The notes: generated by a model from the sequence alone, not told the origin. A stretch of DNA of 64,000 nucleotides from Candidatus Latescibacterota bacterium (GCA_007136405.1 SLHA01000010.1:1-64000); one strand, 5' to 3'. Counted from the stretch's first letter, positions 18,741 to 30,097 are shown. Translations and numbers: made by a program.

Positions 18741-20537
18741 ATGCCCTTTAACACTTCTCCAATAACACCACGCTCCCACCGGCATGGAGCCTTGTGGATC
18801 AGTCTGGCGGTTTCCGCCGCGATCCATCTGGTCGTGCTGCTGGCCATGCACGATGCGGTGATCGAACCGAGTGAACCCGAACAATTCAGGACGCGGCTGG
18901 CTCGGATACCGCGTTTCCAGCCCAGACGTTTCGCGGTCACGGAGCAACCTGCGGCTCCTGGAACCGAGATGCAATATCTGGCAACCGAGGCGTTGCCGCA
19001 GGAGATGGAGGAATTGTCGCTGGGAGCGTTGATGGAGCTCCTGCTCGAGATCGAGGCGCCACTGCAGCCGCTGGCCTTGCGGGAGTTCTTCGCCGGGGAG
19101 AAGGCGGATGAACCCGTACTGCCCTCGGTGTTCATGCCGCGCCCGGGAGAGCGGGTGCCGCCTGACAGCCTCGTCGCTCCCGCGATGGACCTGCTGCGTT
19201 TCGTGGACATGGCGCAGGCCGGCCGCGATCCCGCCCTGGTGATGCTGGATCCTGCCAGCCGGCGCGACATGCTGGGATATCTCAATCTGACCCGGCTGCG
19301 TCTGGACGGCGCGGGTTCCAGTATACCCGGACTGTATGCACTGGCCCGGTACGTGCGCGACCACTCCAACCTGCTGATCAGAATGCAGGACAACGCGCGC
19401 GACCACTTCATCTCCGAAGAGCTGCTGAAGGACCCGATCCTGTTTCTGGTGCAGGGAGGCGGATTTCCGCCATCGCGTAGCGACCGGCTGGTTCATCTGA
19501 GCGCCGAGGAAGAGGAGCGCATGGGCGAGTACCTGCGATCCGGCGGGACGCTGTTCATCGAGGGATCGAACCGGTTCCTGCGGGAGATGGTCGCTCACCT
19601 GCAAGCGGTCTTCGGGCACGACGCCTATCTCTTTCCTCTTCCCGCGGATCATTCGGTGTACGATTCTTTTTACTCCTTCGAGGACGGTTTCCCGGGCGAG
19701 CAGGGCAAGCACACCGCCTATGGCATGGCTTCCGGCTACGGCTGGCGGTATCCTGCGGAGGCTCCGCCTTCGGAGGCGGAATCCGCGGCTGCGGCTCACA
19801 CGCAGCAGGCCGGCCAGACGGAATTGCCGGAGGGGATTCGAGGCTTGTGGGGTGTGGCATGGGAAGGTCAGACCGTGGCGTTGCTGAGCGACATCGGTCT
19901 GGCGGCGCAGTGGACTGCGAGTTTCGACACGCAACAGTCCAGTGTTACGCCCCAGGCCTCGGCACCGGCGCTGCAGGCCGGGATGAACATCATCTTCCAT
20001 GCATTGACCCGGGATGGCACGTTGACGCCGCAACGGGAGCGACCCGGATGGATGCAAACCCGTCCCATGGTGGCCCTGACCCGGGACAATCCGGAAGAAG
20101 AGGAGGTGCTGGAGCCGGATGCCGAGATGCTGTCCCAGATGGATGCGAGTGTGGCCGTGATGCGGGCGCCGCCCGGGACTGACATGGACGGCGCATCTTT
20201 GACCATACGGTTCAATGGCGCCTACCGGATGGACTTTCCGTCTGTGGACGGGCACGGGGTCTTGGTCCACAACCTGCCTGCCGGTTCCCACTGGCTGGAT
20301 ATCGGCTATGACGGCAAGACGCAACAGGTAGCGCTGGAGCTGACGGGCGGGCATGTGACCACCGTCACCTTTCGCATGGAACGGCTGGCCTTTGTGCGCC
20401 AGTTGAAGGCCAGTGTGCAGAAACGCGAGGTGTGGTTGCCGCAATGGCGTTCCACGTTCTCCGACCTGCAGGTCGAGGATGTATATCTGGGGCCGGATCG
20501 CGATTTGATCGAGGCGAGCAGACTGTCGCATCCTTGA
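18741..20537 (+). CDS. DUF4159 domain-containing protein with N-terminal TM and C-terminal PEGA-like region
   Basis: LWISLAVSAAIHLVVLLAM TM; VRDHSNLLIRMQDNARDHFISEELLKDPILFLVQGGGF...LRSGGTLFIEGSNRF typical of DUF4159; C-terminal VLVHNLPAGSHWLDIGYDGKTQQVALELTGG. Confidence 0.65.
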   Translation: MPFNTSPITPRSHRHGALWISLAVSAAIHLVVLLAMHDAVIEPSEPEQFRTRLARIPRFQPRRFAVTEQPAAPGTEMQYLATEALPQEMEELSLGALMELLLEIEAPLQPLALREFFAGEKADEPVLPSVFMPRPGERVPPDSLVAPAMDLLRFVDMAQAGRDPALVMLDPASRRDMLGYLNLTRLRLDGAGSSIPGLYALARYVRDHSNLLIRMQDNARDHFISEELLKDPILFLVQGGGFPPSRSDRLVHLSAEEEERMGEYLRSGGTLFIEGSNRFLREMVAHLQAVFGHDAYLFPLPADHSVYDSFYSFEDGFPGEQGKHTAYGMASGYGWRYPAEAPPSEAESAAAAHTQQAGQTELPEGIRGLWGVAWEGQTVALLSDIGLAAQWTASFDTQQSSVTPQASAPALQAGMNIIFHALTRDGTLTPQRERPGWMQTRPMVALTRDNPEEEEVLEPDAEMLSQMDASVAVMRAPPGTDMDGASLTIRFNGAYRMDFPSVDGHGVLVHNLPAGSHWLDIGYDGKTQQVALELTGGHVTTVTFRMERLAFVRQLKASVQKREVWLPQWRSTFSDLQVEDVYLGPDRDLIEASRLSHP

Positions 20538-20585
20538 GGATGCCGTGCCGGCGGCTGCGGGGCGCATCCGGTTACGGGGCCTCGG

Positions 20586-21503
20586 CTAATCGCGTGGAGG
20601 GAGCGTTGCCTGAGCGCGATCCTGCAGCAGCGCCTGGAATGAGGCCAGCTGGTCGGGCTCCATATGCTGCAAGTGTTCCTCACCCGGGAAACGCCTGGCT
20701 TCCACGTCCTCTCGGTACGCCCGGAAGGCATCGGCGGCTGTCTGCCTGAACCCGGCATATGCGCGCGCCAGGCGCAGTTGCAGGCCGCTGTATCCCAGGA
20801 CATCCGTGCAGGTCAACACCTGCCCGTCGCAATAGCGGCCCGCGCCGATGCCGATGACCGGTATGGACAGTCGCTCGGCGACGGCCCGAGCCGCTTCCTC
20901 GGTGACCAGCTCCAGAACCAGGGCGAACGCACCACTCTGCTCCACCCGCAGCGCTTCGTCCAGGATGCTGGCGGCGCTTTGGCCATCCCGGCCCTGGTAC
21001 CGGGGTACCGTGCCGCGCCTGTCGCTGTACACATAGTTCGGGCTGGAGCCGGATTGCGGGGTGAAACCCAGATGCCCCATGACGGGTATCCCGCATCTGG
21101 CGATGGCACGGATCTGGGGCAGTATTTCCCGTCCACCCTCCAGCTTGACGGCCTCGGCGCCTGCCTGTTGAACCAGCCGGCCGGCATTGTGCACGGCTTT
21201 CTGGACGGATATCTGGTACGACATGAAGGGCATGTCCACCACGAACAGCGCGCGTTCGACGCCGCGACGAACGGCCCGGGCGTGATGCAGCATATCCTCC
21301 ATGGTGACCTGCTGAGGGCTGGCGTAACCCAGCAGATTGGTGCCCACCGAATCTCCAACGAAGACGATGTGGATGCCGGCACGGTCCTGCAGCACGGCGG
21401 TCGGGTGATCGTAGGCGGTCAGCATGGTGATCGGCTGTCCGCGGCGCTTGCGGGCGCGCAGATAGGGCAGTGACACCTTGTCAGGAACGGTTGCACCAGT
21501 CAT
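20586..21503 (-). CDS. panB: 3-methyl-2-oxobutanoate hydroxymethyltransferase
   Basis: ITMLTAYDHPTAVLQDRAGIHIVFVGDSVGTNLLGY, AEAVKLEGG, IPVMGHLGFTPQS, IPVIGIGAGRYCDGQVL. Confidence 0.95.
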   Translation of the reverse strand: MTGATVPDKVSLPYLRARKRRGQPITMLTAYDHPTAVLQDRAGIHIVFVGDSVGTNLLGYASPQQVTMEDMLHHARAVRRGVERALFVVDMPFMSYQISVQKAVHNAGRLVQQAGAEAVKLEGGREILPQIRAIARCGIPVMGHLGFTPQSGSSPNYVYSDRRGTVPRYQGRDGQSAASILDEALRVEQSGAFALVLELVTEEAARAVAERLSIPVIGIGAGRYCDGQVLTCTDVLGYSGLQLRLARAYAGFRQTAADAFRAYREDVEARRFPGEEHLQHMEPDQLASFQALLQDRAQATLPPRD

Positions 21504-21746
21504 GAAAGCCCTCCTGAAAGCGATCCGGCACCCGCGGGAGACGGCTGTGCGGAGTGATGCCGAAGTCTGAATATTACCCGGCATCACCAGGTCCGGCAAG
21601 TGGGGCGCGCGCCGATGGCTTGACACCTGATCAGTGCCCCCCTAATTAATACCCTGCATCTGACAACCTTCATGGGCTGCAGAACGCCGTCTGTCCGGGT
21701 AACGGATTCCGGGGGCAGGGGGCAACTGTACCAAGGCGGCGGAACC

Positions 21747-23099
21747 ATGGCAACGCATATCCTCATCAAGAAGGGGCTGGACCTGCCCATCGCCGGGGAG
21801 CCGGAGCAAATCGTCGAGGAATCACCACCGGTTCGCCATGTGGCCGTCACCGGGCTCGATTTTCCCGGCATGCGCCCCACCCTGGCCGTCGCCGAAGGCG
21901 ACGCGGTTACCCTGGGTCAACCGCTGTTCCACGACAAGAGACAGCCCGGTGTGAGCCACACCGCGCCCGGCAGCGGCATCGTGGTAGCCATCAACCGGGG
22001 AGCCCGGCGGGTGCTGCAGTCCGTCGTCATCCAGCTGTCGGATGAGCAAACGGAGGTCGGCAAGCTGGATATCGACGTTGCGCCGGCCGAGTTGACGCGG
22101 AGCCAGGTGCGCGACAAACTGGTGCAGTCCGGTCTATGGGTGAGCCTGCGCACGCGGCCTTTCAGCCGGACACCGCCGGTGGACGACACCCCTGCAGCTC
22201 TGTTCGTCAACGCCATGGACACCAATCCGCTGGCGGCGGATCCGCAGGTGGTGCTGGCCGGCCGGGAAAGAGCTTTCGTGGCCGGTCTGGAGGCCCTGGC
22301 TCACCTCACGGACGGTCCGGTGTATCTATGCCGCGCATGGGGCGCGAGCATCCCCGGAGACCAGGTGGATCGGCTGCAGGTGGCCGAGTTTTCCGGACCT
22401 CATCCGGCCGGGCTCAGTGGTACCCATATCCATTTCATACAGCCCGTGGGTCCTCAGCGGAGCGTCTGGACCATCGGCTACCAGGACGTCGTCGCTGTCG
22501 GCCACCTCATGACCACGGGGCGGTTGGCGGTGGAACGCGTGGTGGCCGTGGGCGGGCCCGGCGTGTCGCGCCCCCGTCTGCTGCGGACACGTCTGGGCGC
22601 CTGCGTCTCGGAACTGGTGGCCGGTCGGCTGCACGCCGGTGACTTGCGTCTGGTGTCCGGCTCGGTGCTGCACGGACGCACGGCAACCGGGCCTCTGGAC
22701 TTTCTCGGCCGGTACCATATGCAGGTGACGGCGTTACCCGAGGGGCGTCAACGCGAGCTACTGAGCTGGCAGATGCCCGGTTTCGACAAGTTTTCCGTCA
22801 AGAGAGTCTTCGCGTCCCGGGTGTTGCCCGGCAAGCGCTTTTCGATGCACACCAGCCTGGGCGGCAGTGCCCGGGCCATGGTGCCCATCGGCTCTTACGA
22901 AGCCGTCATGCCCCTGGACATGCTCGCTACGCCGCTGTTGCGGGCTCTGGTGGTAGATGACACGGAGCAGGCACAAGCCCTGGGCTGTCTGGAGCTGGAC
23001 GAGGAGGATCTGGCGCTGTGCACCTTCGTGTCTCCGGGCAAGGTCGATTTCGGGCCTGTTCTGCGCCGCAATTTGGATACGATCGAGCAGGAAGGATAG
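21747..23099 (+). CDS. nqrA: Na+-translocating NADH:quinone reductase subunit A
   Basis: [39 protein letters not shown]; first gene of nqr operon. Confidence 0.95.
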   Translation: MATHILIKKGLDLPIAGEPEQIVEESPPVRHVAVTGLDFPGMRPTLAVAEGDAVTLGQPLFHDKRQPGVSHTAPGSGIVVAINRGARRVLQSVVIQLSDEQTEVGKLDIDVAPAELTRSQVRDKLVQSGLWVSLRTRPFSRTPPVDDTPAALFVNAMDTNPLAADPQVVLAGRERAFVAGLEALAHLTDGPVYLCRAWGASIPGDQVDRLQVAEFSGPHPAGLSGTHIHFIQPVGPQRSVWTIGYQDVVAVGHLMTTGRLAVERVVAVGGPGVSRPRLLRTRLGACVSELVAGRLHAGDLRLVSGSVLHGRTATGPLDFLGRYHMQVTALPEGRQRELLSWQMPGFDKFSVKRVFASRVLPGKRFSMHTSLGGSARAMVPIGSYEAVMPLDMLATPLLRALVVDDTEQAQALGCLELDEEDLALCTFVSPGKVDFGPVLRRNLDTIEQEG

Positions 23100-23105
23100 C
23101 TGCCC

Positions 23106-24332
23106 ATGAAGCTGTTGCGGGATCTGCTGGACCGCACCGGGGGCTTTTTCGCGGCAGGAAAGCCGCTGGCCAAGCTGCATCCGGTGTACGAAGCCCTGGA
23201 CACGTTCCTGTATTCACCGGATACGGTAACCAGCGGTTCCACCCATGTACGGGACCAGATCGATCTCAAGCGCATCATGGGGCTGGTCGTGGTCGCCCTG
23301 ATTCCGTGTATCTACATGGCGATGTGGAACACGGGGTACCAGGCCAATCTGGCCCTCGCTCAGGCGGGTGCGGGCGGTGCGGCTGCGGGCAGCGCCACGG
23401 GCTGGCGATATGCCGTAGTCGCCTTTTTGGGTGTTGGCCATGATCCTGCCAGCATCCTGGCCAATCTGGTGCTGGGGGCGTTGTACTTCCTGCCCGTATA
23501 CGTCGTCTGCATGGCGGCGGGGGGTTTGTGGGAGGTCCTGTTCGCGGTGGTGCGCAAGCACGAGATCAACGAGGGTTTCCTGGTCACGGGAATGCTCTTT
23601 CCCCTGACGCTGCCACCCCTCATCCCCTTGTGGCAGGTGGCGCTGGGTATCAGTTTCGGGGTGGTTATCGGCAAGGAGGTTTTCGGCGGCACGGGGAGGA
23701 ATTTCCTCAACCCGGCTTTGACAGCCCGGGCCTTTCTGTATTTCGCCTATCCCGCGGAGATCACCGGCGATGCCGTATGGGTCGCAGTGGATGGCTACAC
23801 CTTCGCAACCCCGCTGGCCGCCGGTGCCCTGGAAGGCCTCCAGGGCGTCACCGGACAGATAGGCTGGATGGAAGCCTTCATGGGCACCATGCCCGGCTCC
23901 ATGGGCGAAACCTCAGCGCTGGCCTGCCTGCTGGGCGCCGCGGTGCTGGTCCTCACCGGGGTGGGATCATGGCGCATCATGGCCGCCATGAGTCTTGGGG
24001 CGGTGGCGCTGGCCCAGTTGCTCTTCTTCGTCGGCAGCGGCACCAATCCCATGTTCGAACTGGACGCGACCTGGCACCTGGTGCTGGGAGGGTTTGCCTT
24101 TGGCGCGGTTTTCATGGCGACGGATCCCGTGTCTGCGTCCATCACCCATACCGGGCAGTGGATCTACGGTATCCTGATCGGGGTGATGACAGTCCTCATC
24201 CGGGTCGTCAATCCGGCGTTTCCCGAGGGGGTCATGCTGGCCATACTCTTCGGCAACGTGTTTGCCCCGGTGATCGATCATTTCGTCATCCAAGCCAACA
24301 TCAAACGGCGGCTGGCGCGGACCGCTGCATGA
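23106..24332 (+). CDS. nqrB: Na+-translocating NADH:quinone reductase subunit B
   Basis: [74 protein letters not shown]. Confidence 0.96.
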   Translation: MKLLRDLLDRTGGFFAAGKPLAKLHPVYEALDTFLYSPDTVTSGSTHVRDQIDLKRIMGLVVVALIPCIYMAMWNTGYQANLALAQAGAGGAAAGSATGWRYAVVAFLGVGHDPASILANLVLGALYFLPVYVVCMAAGGLWEVLFAVVRKHEINEGFLVTGMLFPLTLPPLIPLWQVALGISFGVVIGKEVFGGTGRNFLNPALTARAFLYFAYPAEITGDAVWVAVDGYTFATPLAAGALEGLQGVTGQIGWMEAFMGTMPGSMGETSALACLLGAAVLVLTGVGSWRIMAAMSLGAVALAQLLFFVGSGTNPMFELDATWHLVLGGFAFGAVFMATDPVSASITHTGQWIYGILIGVMTVLIRVVNPAFPEGVMLAILFGNVFAPVIDHFVIQANIKRRLARTAA

Positions 24333-24371
24333 CGGCGGCGCCGGAGCAGTTGGTTTTCGAGGAGCGGTAAC

Positions 24372-25145
24372 GTGGCACCTAACGAGTCGGCAGGACGTAC
24401 CCTGGGCGTGGCTCTCGGCGTTTGTCTGGTCTGCTCGCTGCTGGTCAGCGCGGCAGCCGTTTCGCTGCGTCCGCGGCAGATGCGTAACATGCTCCTCGAC
24501 AGGAGAACCAACGTCGTCCGGGCAGCCGGCCTGATGCACCCGGACCGGAGTATCGAGGAACAATACGAACGGATTCGCGCCCGCGTGGTGGATCTGGCCA
24601 CGGGTGAGTATGTGGATGTGGATCCGGCGGATTTCGACCAGCGGTCAGCGGCGCGGGATCCGGACCGGAGCGTGACTATTCCGGGCGACAGGGACGTGGC
24701 GGATATCCGGCGACGCGCCCAACAAGCTACGGTATACCTGGTGGAGGAGGACGGCCGTGTTGACCGTATCGTCTTTCCCGTGCATGGACTGGGCCTGTGG
24801 TCCGTCATGTACGGCTTCGTGGCGCTGGATGCGTCGGACTTGAACACCATTCGCGGGCTGGTGTTCTATGAGCACGGAGAGACGCCGGGGCTGGGCGGCG
24901 AAATCGACAATCCGCGATGGCAGGCCCAGTGGGAAGGCAAGAAAGTGTTCGGGCCGGAAGGCGATCTGCGCATCAGTGTGGTCAAGGGACCGGTGGATCC
25001 TGAGCGGGAAGGAGCGGAATACCGGGTGGATGGTCTGTCGGGTGCCACTCTGACCTCGCGCGGCGTCGAGCGCATGCTGCACTACTGGCTGAGCGAGAAT
25101 GGCTTCGGGGAGTATATCGATCGAATTCGGCAGCGGGGAGTCTGA
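24372..25145 (+). CDS. nqrC: Na+-translocating NADH:quinone reductase subunit C
   Basis: [41 protein letters not shown] (SGAT flavinylation motif). Confidence 0.95.
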   Translation: MAPNESAGRTLGVALGVCLVCSLLVSAAAVSLRPRQMRNMLLDRRTNVVRAAGLMHPDRSIEEQYERIRARVVDLATGEYVDVDPADFDQRSAARDPDRSVTIPGDRDVADIRRRAQQATVYLVEEDGRVDRIVFPVHGLGLWSVMYGFVALDASDLNTIRGLVFYEHGETPGLGGEIDNPRWQAQWEGKKVFGPEGDLRISVVKGPVDPEREGAEYRVDGLSGATLTSRGVERMLHYWLSENGFGEYIDRIRQRGV

Positions 25146-25150
25146 TCATC

Positions 25151-25777
25151 ATGGCATCCAAAGCCTTGCGCATTCTGTTCGATCCGCTGTTCAACAACAA
25201 TCCCATCGCCTTGCAGATACTCGGCATCTGCTCGGCCCTTGCCGTCACCACCATGCTCTCCACATCGGCCACCATGTGCATTGCCGTGATCTTCGTGATT
25301 ACGTGTTCGAACGGAGCGGTCAGTCTGATCCGTCACCACATCCCCGGCAGCATCCGCATCATCGTCCAGATGACCATCATCGCCTCTCTGGTGATCATCG
25401 TGGATCAGTTCATCAAAGCCTACGCCTACGACATCAGCAAGCAGCTGTCGGTCTTTGTGGGGCTCATCATCACCAATTGCATCGTCATGGGCCGGGCGGA
25501 AGTCTATGCCATGAAGAATGGTGTCGGCGCCAGCCTGCTGGACGGTCTGGGCAACGGCCTGGGCTACAGCCTGATCCTTCTCGTCGTGGGCACGGTACGC
25601 GAACTGACCGGCTCCGGTTCGCTGTTCGGTCGTCAGGTAATGACGCTGGCCACGGAGGGAGGCTGGTACGTGCCCAACGGTCTCATGCTGTTGCCCCCCA
25701 GTGCTTTTTTTATCATCGGGCTGTTCATCTGGGTGCTGCGTACATGGAAGAGCGAGCAGGTGGAGGAGGAAGGCTGA
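25151..25777 (+). CDS. nqrD: Na+-translocating NADH:quinone reductase subunit D
   Basis: [50 protein letters not shown]. Confidence 0.96.
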   Translation: MASKALRILFDPLFNNNPIALQILGICSALAVTTMLSTSATMCIAVIFVITCSNGAVSLIRHHIPGSIRIIVQMTIIASLVIIVDQFIKAYAYDISKQLSVFVGLIITNCIVMGRAEVYAMKNGVGASLLDGLGNGLGYSLILLVVGTVRELTGSGSLFGRQVMTLATEGGWYVPNGLMLLPPSAFFIIGLFIWVLRTWKSEQVEEEG

Positions 25778-25778
25778 C

Positions 25779-26390
25779 ATGCTGGAAGCCTATCTGAATA
25801 TTTTCCTGAGGGCCGTGTTCGTGGAAAACATGGCGCTGGCCTTCTTTCTGGGCATGTGCACCTTCCTGGCCGTCTCCAGGCGTGTTCAGACAGCCATCGG
25901 CCTGGGCATAGCCGTGGTCGTGGTGCAGACGATCACCGTGCCGGTCAACAATGTGGTGTACCAGCATTTGTTGCGCGCAGACGCCCTGGCATGGGCCGGG
26001 CTGGGGGGATTGGACCTGACCTTCGTGGGGCTGATCAGCTACATCGGGGTGATCGCCGCCATGGTGCAGATTCTGGAGATGTTCCTGGACCGGTATGTTC
26101 CGGCGCTGTACAACGCGCTGGGCATTTTTCTGCCCCTCATCACCGTGAATTGTGCCATCCTGGGAGGCTCGCTGTTCATGGTGGAAAGGGACTACAACTT
26201 CGGCGAAAGTGTCGTCTTTGGGTTCGGCTCGGGCCTGGGCTGGGCCTTGGCCCTGGTGGCGTTGGCCGGTATCCGCGAAAAGATGAAATACAGCAATGTT
26301 CCCGCCGGCCTGCGTGGCCTGGGCATCACCTTCATTACGGTAGGGCTGATGGCCCTGGCCTTCATGTCCTTCTCTGGCATACAACTGTGA
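25779..26390 (+). CDS. nqrE: Na+-translocating NADH:quinone reductase subunit E
   Basis: [70 protein letters not shown]. Confidence 0.96.
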   Translation: MLEAYLNIFLRAVFVENMALAFFLGMCTFLAVSRRVQTAIGLGIAVVVVQTITVPVNNVVYQHLLRADALAWAGLGGLDLTFVGLISYIGVIAAMVQILEMFLDRYVPALYNALGIFLPLITVNCAILGGSLFMVERDYNFGESVVFGFGSGLGWALALVALAGIREKMKYSNVPAGLRGLGITFITVGLMALAFMSFSGIQL

Positions 26391-26454
26391 TGCGCTCCTG
26401 TTGCCCTTTACGGTTAAGCGGAGCGGTACACTTCGCCACTGGGCCTGATTCCTC

Positions 26455-27705
26455 ATGAGTGAACTGACGATCATCCTCTCCGGCGTGGGGATGTTCACCT
26501 TGGTGGTCCTGTTGCTGGTAACGATCATTCTGCTGGCGCGTTCATGGCTGGTGCCCACGGGGACGGCGACGATCACAGTGAACGAGGATGCAGACCAGGC
26601 CCTGAGCGTCCCTGTGGGAGGCAAACTGCTCAATGTGCTGGCGGATCGGGAGGTCTTCCTTTCGTCCGCCTGTGGCGGGCAGGGCACCTGTGCCCAGTGT
26701 AAAGTCACCATCGTGCAGGGCGGAGGCGAGATTCTGCCGACGGAGCTCACTCAGCTGACCCGCCGGGAGGCGCGCTCCGGTGTGCGCCTTTCCTGTCAGG
26801 TCGCCGTCAAGCAGGATATGGAGGTGCTGGTACCGCCGGAAGCCTTCTCGGTAAAGAAATATGAATGCGAAGTGATATCCAACCGCAACGTCTCCACGTT
26901 CATCAAGGAATTCGTCGTCCGGCTGCCTGAAGGTGAAATGATGGACTTTCAGCCCGGCGGGTTCATCCAGCTCGATGTTCCCCCCTTCGAATGCCATTTC
27001 GCCGACATGGACGTGGAGGAACCTTTCCGGAGCGAATGGGATCGTTTCGGCATGTGGGATTTGAAGGTGGTGAACCGGGAGCCGGTTGTCCGCGCCTATT
27101 CCATGGCCAACCATCCGGCTGAAGGCAGCATCGTCATGCTCAACATCCGCATCTCCACGCCACCCATGGACCGGAACAAAGGCCGCTGGATGGATGTTCC
27201 TCCGGGAATTGCCTCGTCGTACGTGTTCAGTCGCAAGCCTGGCGATCAGGTCACCATCGCCGGAGCCTTCGGTGAGTTCTATATCCAGGAAACCCAGCGG
27301 GAGATGGTGTACATCGGCGGCGGAGCGGGTATGGCACCGCTGCGATCTCACGTCCTGCACTTGTTCGAGACCCTGCACACGGACCGCAAGGTCAGTTACT
27401 GGTACGGCGCCCGGTCGCTGAAGGAATTGTTCTACGAGGAGGATTTTCGGGCCATAGAGCAGCGGTACGCCAACTTCTCCTTTCACGTAGCTTTGTCGGA
27501 TCCGCAGCCGGAGGATGAATGGACCGGCCATACCGGTTTTATCCACCAGGTGGTCCTGGATGATTATCTGGCCGGTCATCCGGCCCCCGAGGACGTGGAG
27601 TACTACCTCTGCGGTCCGCCGCTGATGCTGCAGGCCGCGCTGAGGATGTTGGATGACCTGGGGGTGGAACGCGAGATGATCCGGTACGACGACTTCGGCA
27701 GCTGA
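26455..27705 (+). CDS. nqrF: Na+-translocating NADH:quinone reductase subunit F
   Basis: 2Fe-2S motif [24 protein letters not shown] motif; [18 protein letters not shown]-binding. Confidence 0.96.
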   Translation: MSELTIILSGVGMFTLVVLLLVTIILLARSWLVPTGTATITVNEDADQALSVPVGGKLLNVLADREVFLSSACGGQGTCAQCKVTIVQGGGEILPTELTQLTRREARSGVRLSCQVAVKQDMEVLVPPEAFSVKKYECEVISNRNVSTFIKEFVVRLPEGEMMDFQPGGFIQLDVPPFECHFADMDVEEPFRSEWDRFGMWDLKVVNREPVVRAYSMANHPAEGSIVMLNIRISTPPMDRNKGRWMDVPPGIASSYVFSRKPGDQVTIAGAFGEFYIQETQREMVYIGGGAGMAPLRSHVLHLFETLHTDRKVSYWYGARSLKELFYEEDFRAIEQRYANFSFHVALSDPQPEDEWTGHTGFIHQVVLDDYLAGHPAPEDVEYYLCGPPLMLQAALRMLDDLGVEREMIRYDDFGS

Positions 27706-27722
27706 ACGGGAGACGGATTTAT

Positions 27723-28013
27723 ATGGCTCATTTTCTACCAGTGCTGGCCGTGTTCATACTCTCGATGACCGGTATGGCGGTGGGCGTGATCTGCCGCCAC
27801 CGAGCCTTGGAAAAAGCCTGTGGCGGCGGCGGGCAGGCTGCATCGGGAGAGGGCCGGAAGCCGTGCTTGTGCACTGACCGGGGGAACCAGCGCAGACCGT
27901 GCCGGGTGGAAATCCAGGCCTTGCCGCCTGTTGCTGCGCCGACGGAACCGGTAGGCGCCGGTCTGCCGGCGGTTAGCATGCAGACCGGCCGTAGCACCGC
28001 GAAACACGCCTGA
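27723..28013 (+). CDS. nqrM: NqrM-like (Na+-NQR maturation) small Cys-containing membrane protein
   Basis: Directly downstream of nqrF; N-terminal TM (FLPVLAVFILSMTGMAVGVIC) then KACGGGG...PCLC, the NqrM-type arrangement; C-terminal half not recognisable. Confidence 0.65.
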   Translation: MAHFLPVLAVFILSMTGMAVGVICRHRALEKACGGGGQAASGEGRKPCLCTDRGNQRRPCRVEIQALPPVAAPTEPVGAGLPAVSMQTGRSTAKHA

Positions 28014-28031
28014 ACGACCGCATCTTTGACC

Positions 28032-28166
28032 GTCACCGTCGCCGCCGGCGGCGGTGACGTGGGCCTGATCGTGCTGTTGAGGCTGTGCCGGAAGCGGCGC
28101 TGCCGGCCGGTGGATACCACCGGCGACCAGCTGCTGTACGGCAGCCTGCCGCCGGTGTCCACCGGC
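28032..28166 (+). repeat. Cluster of inverted repeats (candidate RNA hairpins)
   Basis: GCCGGTGG-ATA-CCACCGGC (28106-28124), GCTGC-TGTACG-GCAGC (28130-28145), GCCGGTG-TC-CACCGGC (28151-28166), bulged GTCACCgtcGCCgccggcGGCGGTGAC (28032-28058). Confidence 0.7.
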
Positions 28167-28371
28167 GCCGATGCATGCCGATTGGTCCTGTTGTCACCGC
28201 CATGTTGTCGTTGTCATGATGTCATCGTCATGCTGCCATTGTCATATTGTCATCGCCGGGTTGATGGATCGCGGGCACGGTTGCCGGGGTACGGCCGATA
28301 CCGCTGATTCTGTGCGGTCTAACGGCGTCGATACCGGGGGGTACCGCCATTCACTGGAAACTGGGGAGCGG

Positions 28372-29427
28372 ATGATGGCAGACATGCCGCAGGCACTTGG
28401 CGAATTTCTGTACCGACATATTCCCACCATCGAGGCGGACATGTTCGAGTTCCTGCCCTTGCAGGAACCGGAGGACCTGCTGTACGCGCCCATGCGGGAC
28501 TATCCGAAGCGTGGCGGCAAACGTTTCCGACCGGCCCTCGTGTTGCTGGCCTGTCAGGCTCTGGGGGGAGATCCTCATCTGGCGGTGCGCACGGCGGCGG
28601 CATTCGAGATGTTCCAGTCGTTTGCCGTGGTGCATGACGACATAGAGGACAATTCGGAGATGCGCCGTGGCCGACCCTGTCTTCACAAGCTGTACGGCGT
28701 TCCCCTGAGCATCAATATCGGAGATGCCCTGTACGCCACGGTATTCCAGATTCTCGAATCCAACCGCCCCCTGCTGGGAGCGGACAAGACACTGGATCTG
28801 ATCGAGGAGATGATACGCGGATCACGCGAGACCTTTGAGGGTCAGGCCTACGATGTCGGCTGGATACGGCAGCATTACATGCCTACCGAAGACGAGTTCA
28901 TGGTCATGCTGCGCAAGAAGACCGGCTGGTACACAGGCCGCGGGCCCTGCACGGCCGGCGCCATCATCGCCTCGGCACCGGAACGCGAGCGGGCCATCAT
29001 CGGTGATTACGGCGAAAACATGGCCGTTGCCTTCCAGATCTGGGACGATCTGCTGAATATCCGCACCACGGATGCCGCGGCCGGCCAGCCTCCGGGGATC
29101 ACGTCCGGGGCTTACGGCAAGGAGCGTGGCGGCGACATCGCGGAAGGCAAGCGGACGCTGATCGTCATCGATCTGCTGAGGAAATGCACCAAGGTCGAAC
29201 GCGGCCTGGTGCTGCAGACTCTTGAACAGGATCGGGACATCACCAGCCGGCAGGACGTGGAGACGGTAATTGGCCTGATCGAACACTACGGTGCCGACAA
29301 GTATGCAGAGACCGTATGCCAGACCAAGGCGTTGGAAAGCCTGGAGTTACTACAGCAGTTGCCTCCCGGCATCGAACGGGACATGCTGGCCGAGATGCTC
29401 CAGTTTCTGATTCGGCGTGCTTTCTGA
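28372..29427 (+). CDS. Polyprenyl (geranylgeranyl/farnesyl-type) diphosphate synthase
   Basis: GGKRFRPALVLLACQALGG, first Asp-rich motif VHDDIEDNSEMRRGRP, second motif FQIWDDLLNI, GGDIAEGKRTLIVI. Confidence 0.88.
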   Translation: MMADMPQALGEFLYRHIPTIEADMFEFLPLQEPEDLLYAPMRDYPKRGGKRFRPALVLLACQALGGDPHLAVRTAAAFEMFQSFAVVHDDIEDNSEMRRGRPCLHKLYGVPLSINIGDALYATVFQILESNRPLLGADKTLDLIEEMIRGSRETFEGQAYDVGWIRQHYMPTEDEFMVMLRKKTGWYTGRGPCTAGAIIASAPERERAIIGDYGENMAVAFQIWDDLLNIRTTDAAAGQPPGITSGAYGKERGGDIAEGKRTLIVIDLLRKCTKVERGLVLQTLEQDRDITSRQDVETVIGLIEHYGADKYAETVCQTKALESLELLQQLPPGIERDMLAEMLQFLIRRAF

Positions 29428-29488
29428 TCAGCGGCAAGGACCTGCCATATGCCGGCAACACCGGCGGCAGCACGGCCACAGCCGGGTA

Positions 29489-30097
29489 TCAGGCTGTTGC
29501 CGACAGTCCGCCGATCACTTCTTCGGCCAGGTTGTGCAACATTTTCTGCAGGCGGATTCGTCCCCTGTTGACGCGGGATTTCACCGTGCCGACGGGACAA
29601 TCGATGATCTTGGCGATCTCGTCATAGGAGAGTCCGTTGAGGTCGCGCAGCAAGACGGCCTCACGAAACTCTTCCGGAAGATCCTGGATGGCGTCGGCCA
29701 CCGACTGGTGCACCCGCACGGTATCCGTCTTCTCACCGGGCAACTGGCCCTTGTCGACGGGCTCATAGAAGCTGGAGCGTTCCTCGTCCTCATTGGGGCC
29801 GATGGGTATCCAGTGCCACCGTTTGCGCCGCCGCAGTTCGGTTTTGGCCAGGTTGCCGGCAATGGTATACAGCCAGGTAGATACCTGTTCTATGGCCGGA
29901 TACTGGTGGCTGTGCCGCAGACAGCGCAGAAACGTCTCCTGCACGATGTCCTCGGCGGTCTCCCGGTCCGACACAAAACGATAGACGAAATTGTACAGGG
30001 GAGTCCGGTATCGCTGAACCAGCAAAGCCAGGCTATCCTGGTCCTTGGTTGCCTGCATCAATATCTGCTTGTCCGAGAGTTCGGATGGTCGCATCAT
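29489..30097 (-). CDS. ECF-subfamily RNA polymerase sigma factor (sigma-70 family)
   Basis: 202 aa; region 2 YNFVYRFVSDRETAEDIVQETFLRCLRH, region 4 LPEEFREAVLLRDLNGLSYDEIAKIIDCPVGTVKSRVNRGRIRLQKML. Confidence 0.93.
   Translation of the reverse strand: MMRPSELSDKQILMQATKDQDSLALLVQRYRTPLYNFVYRFVSDRETAEDIVQETFLRCLRHSHQYPAIEQVSTWLYTIAGNLAKTELRRRKRWHWIPIGPNEDEERSSFYEPVDKGQLPGEKTDTVRVHQSVADAIQDLPEEFREAVLLRDLNGLSYDEIAKIIDCPVGTVKSRVNRGRIRLQKMLHNLAEEVIGGLSATA

Noticed and set aside
29044-29061. Second Asp-rich motif of the polyprenyl synthase reads DDLLN rather than DDxxD, suggesting an inactive paralogue
   Set aside because: DDxxN occurs in active GGPP synthases (e.g. yeast/human types), and the first motif and GGDIAEGKRTL are intact
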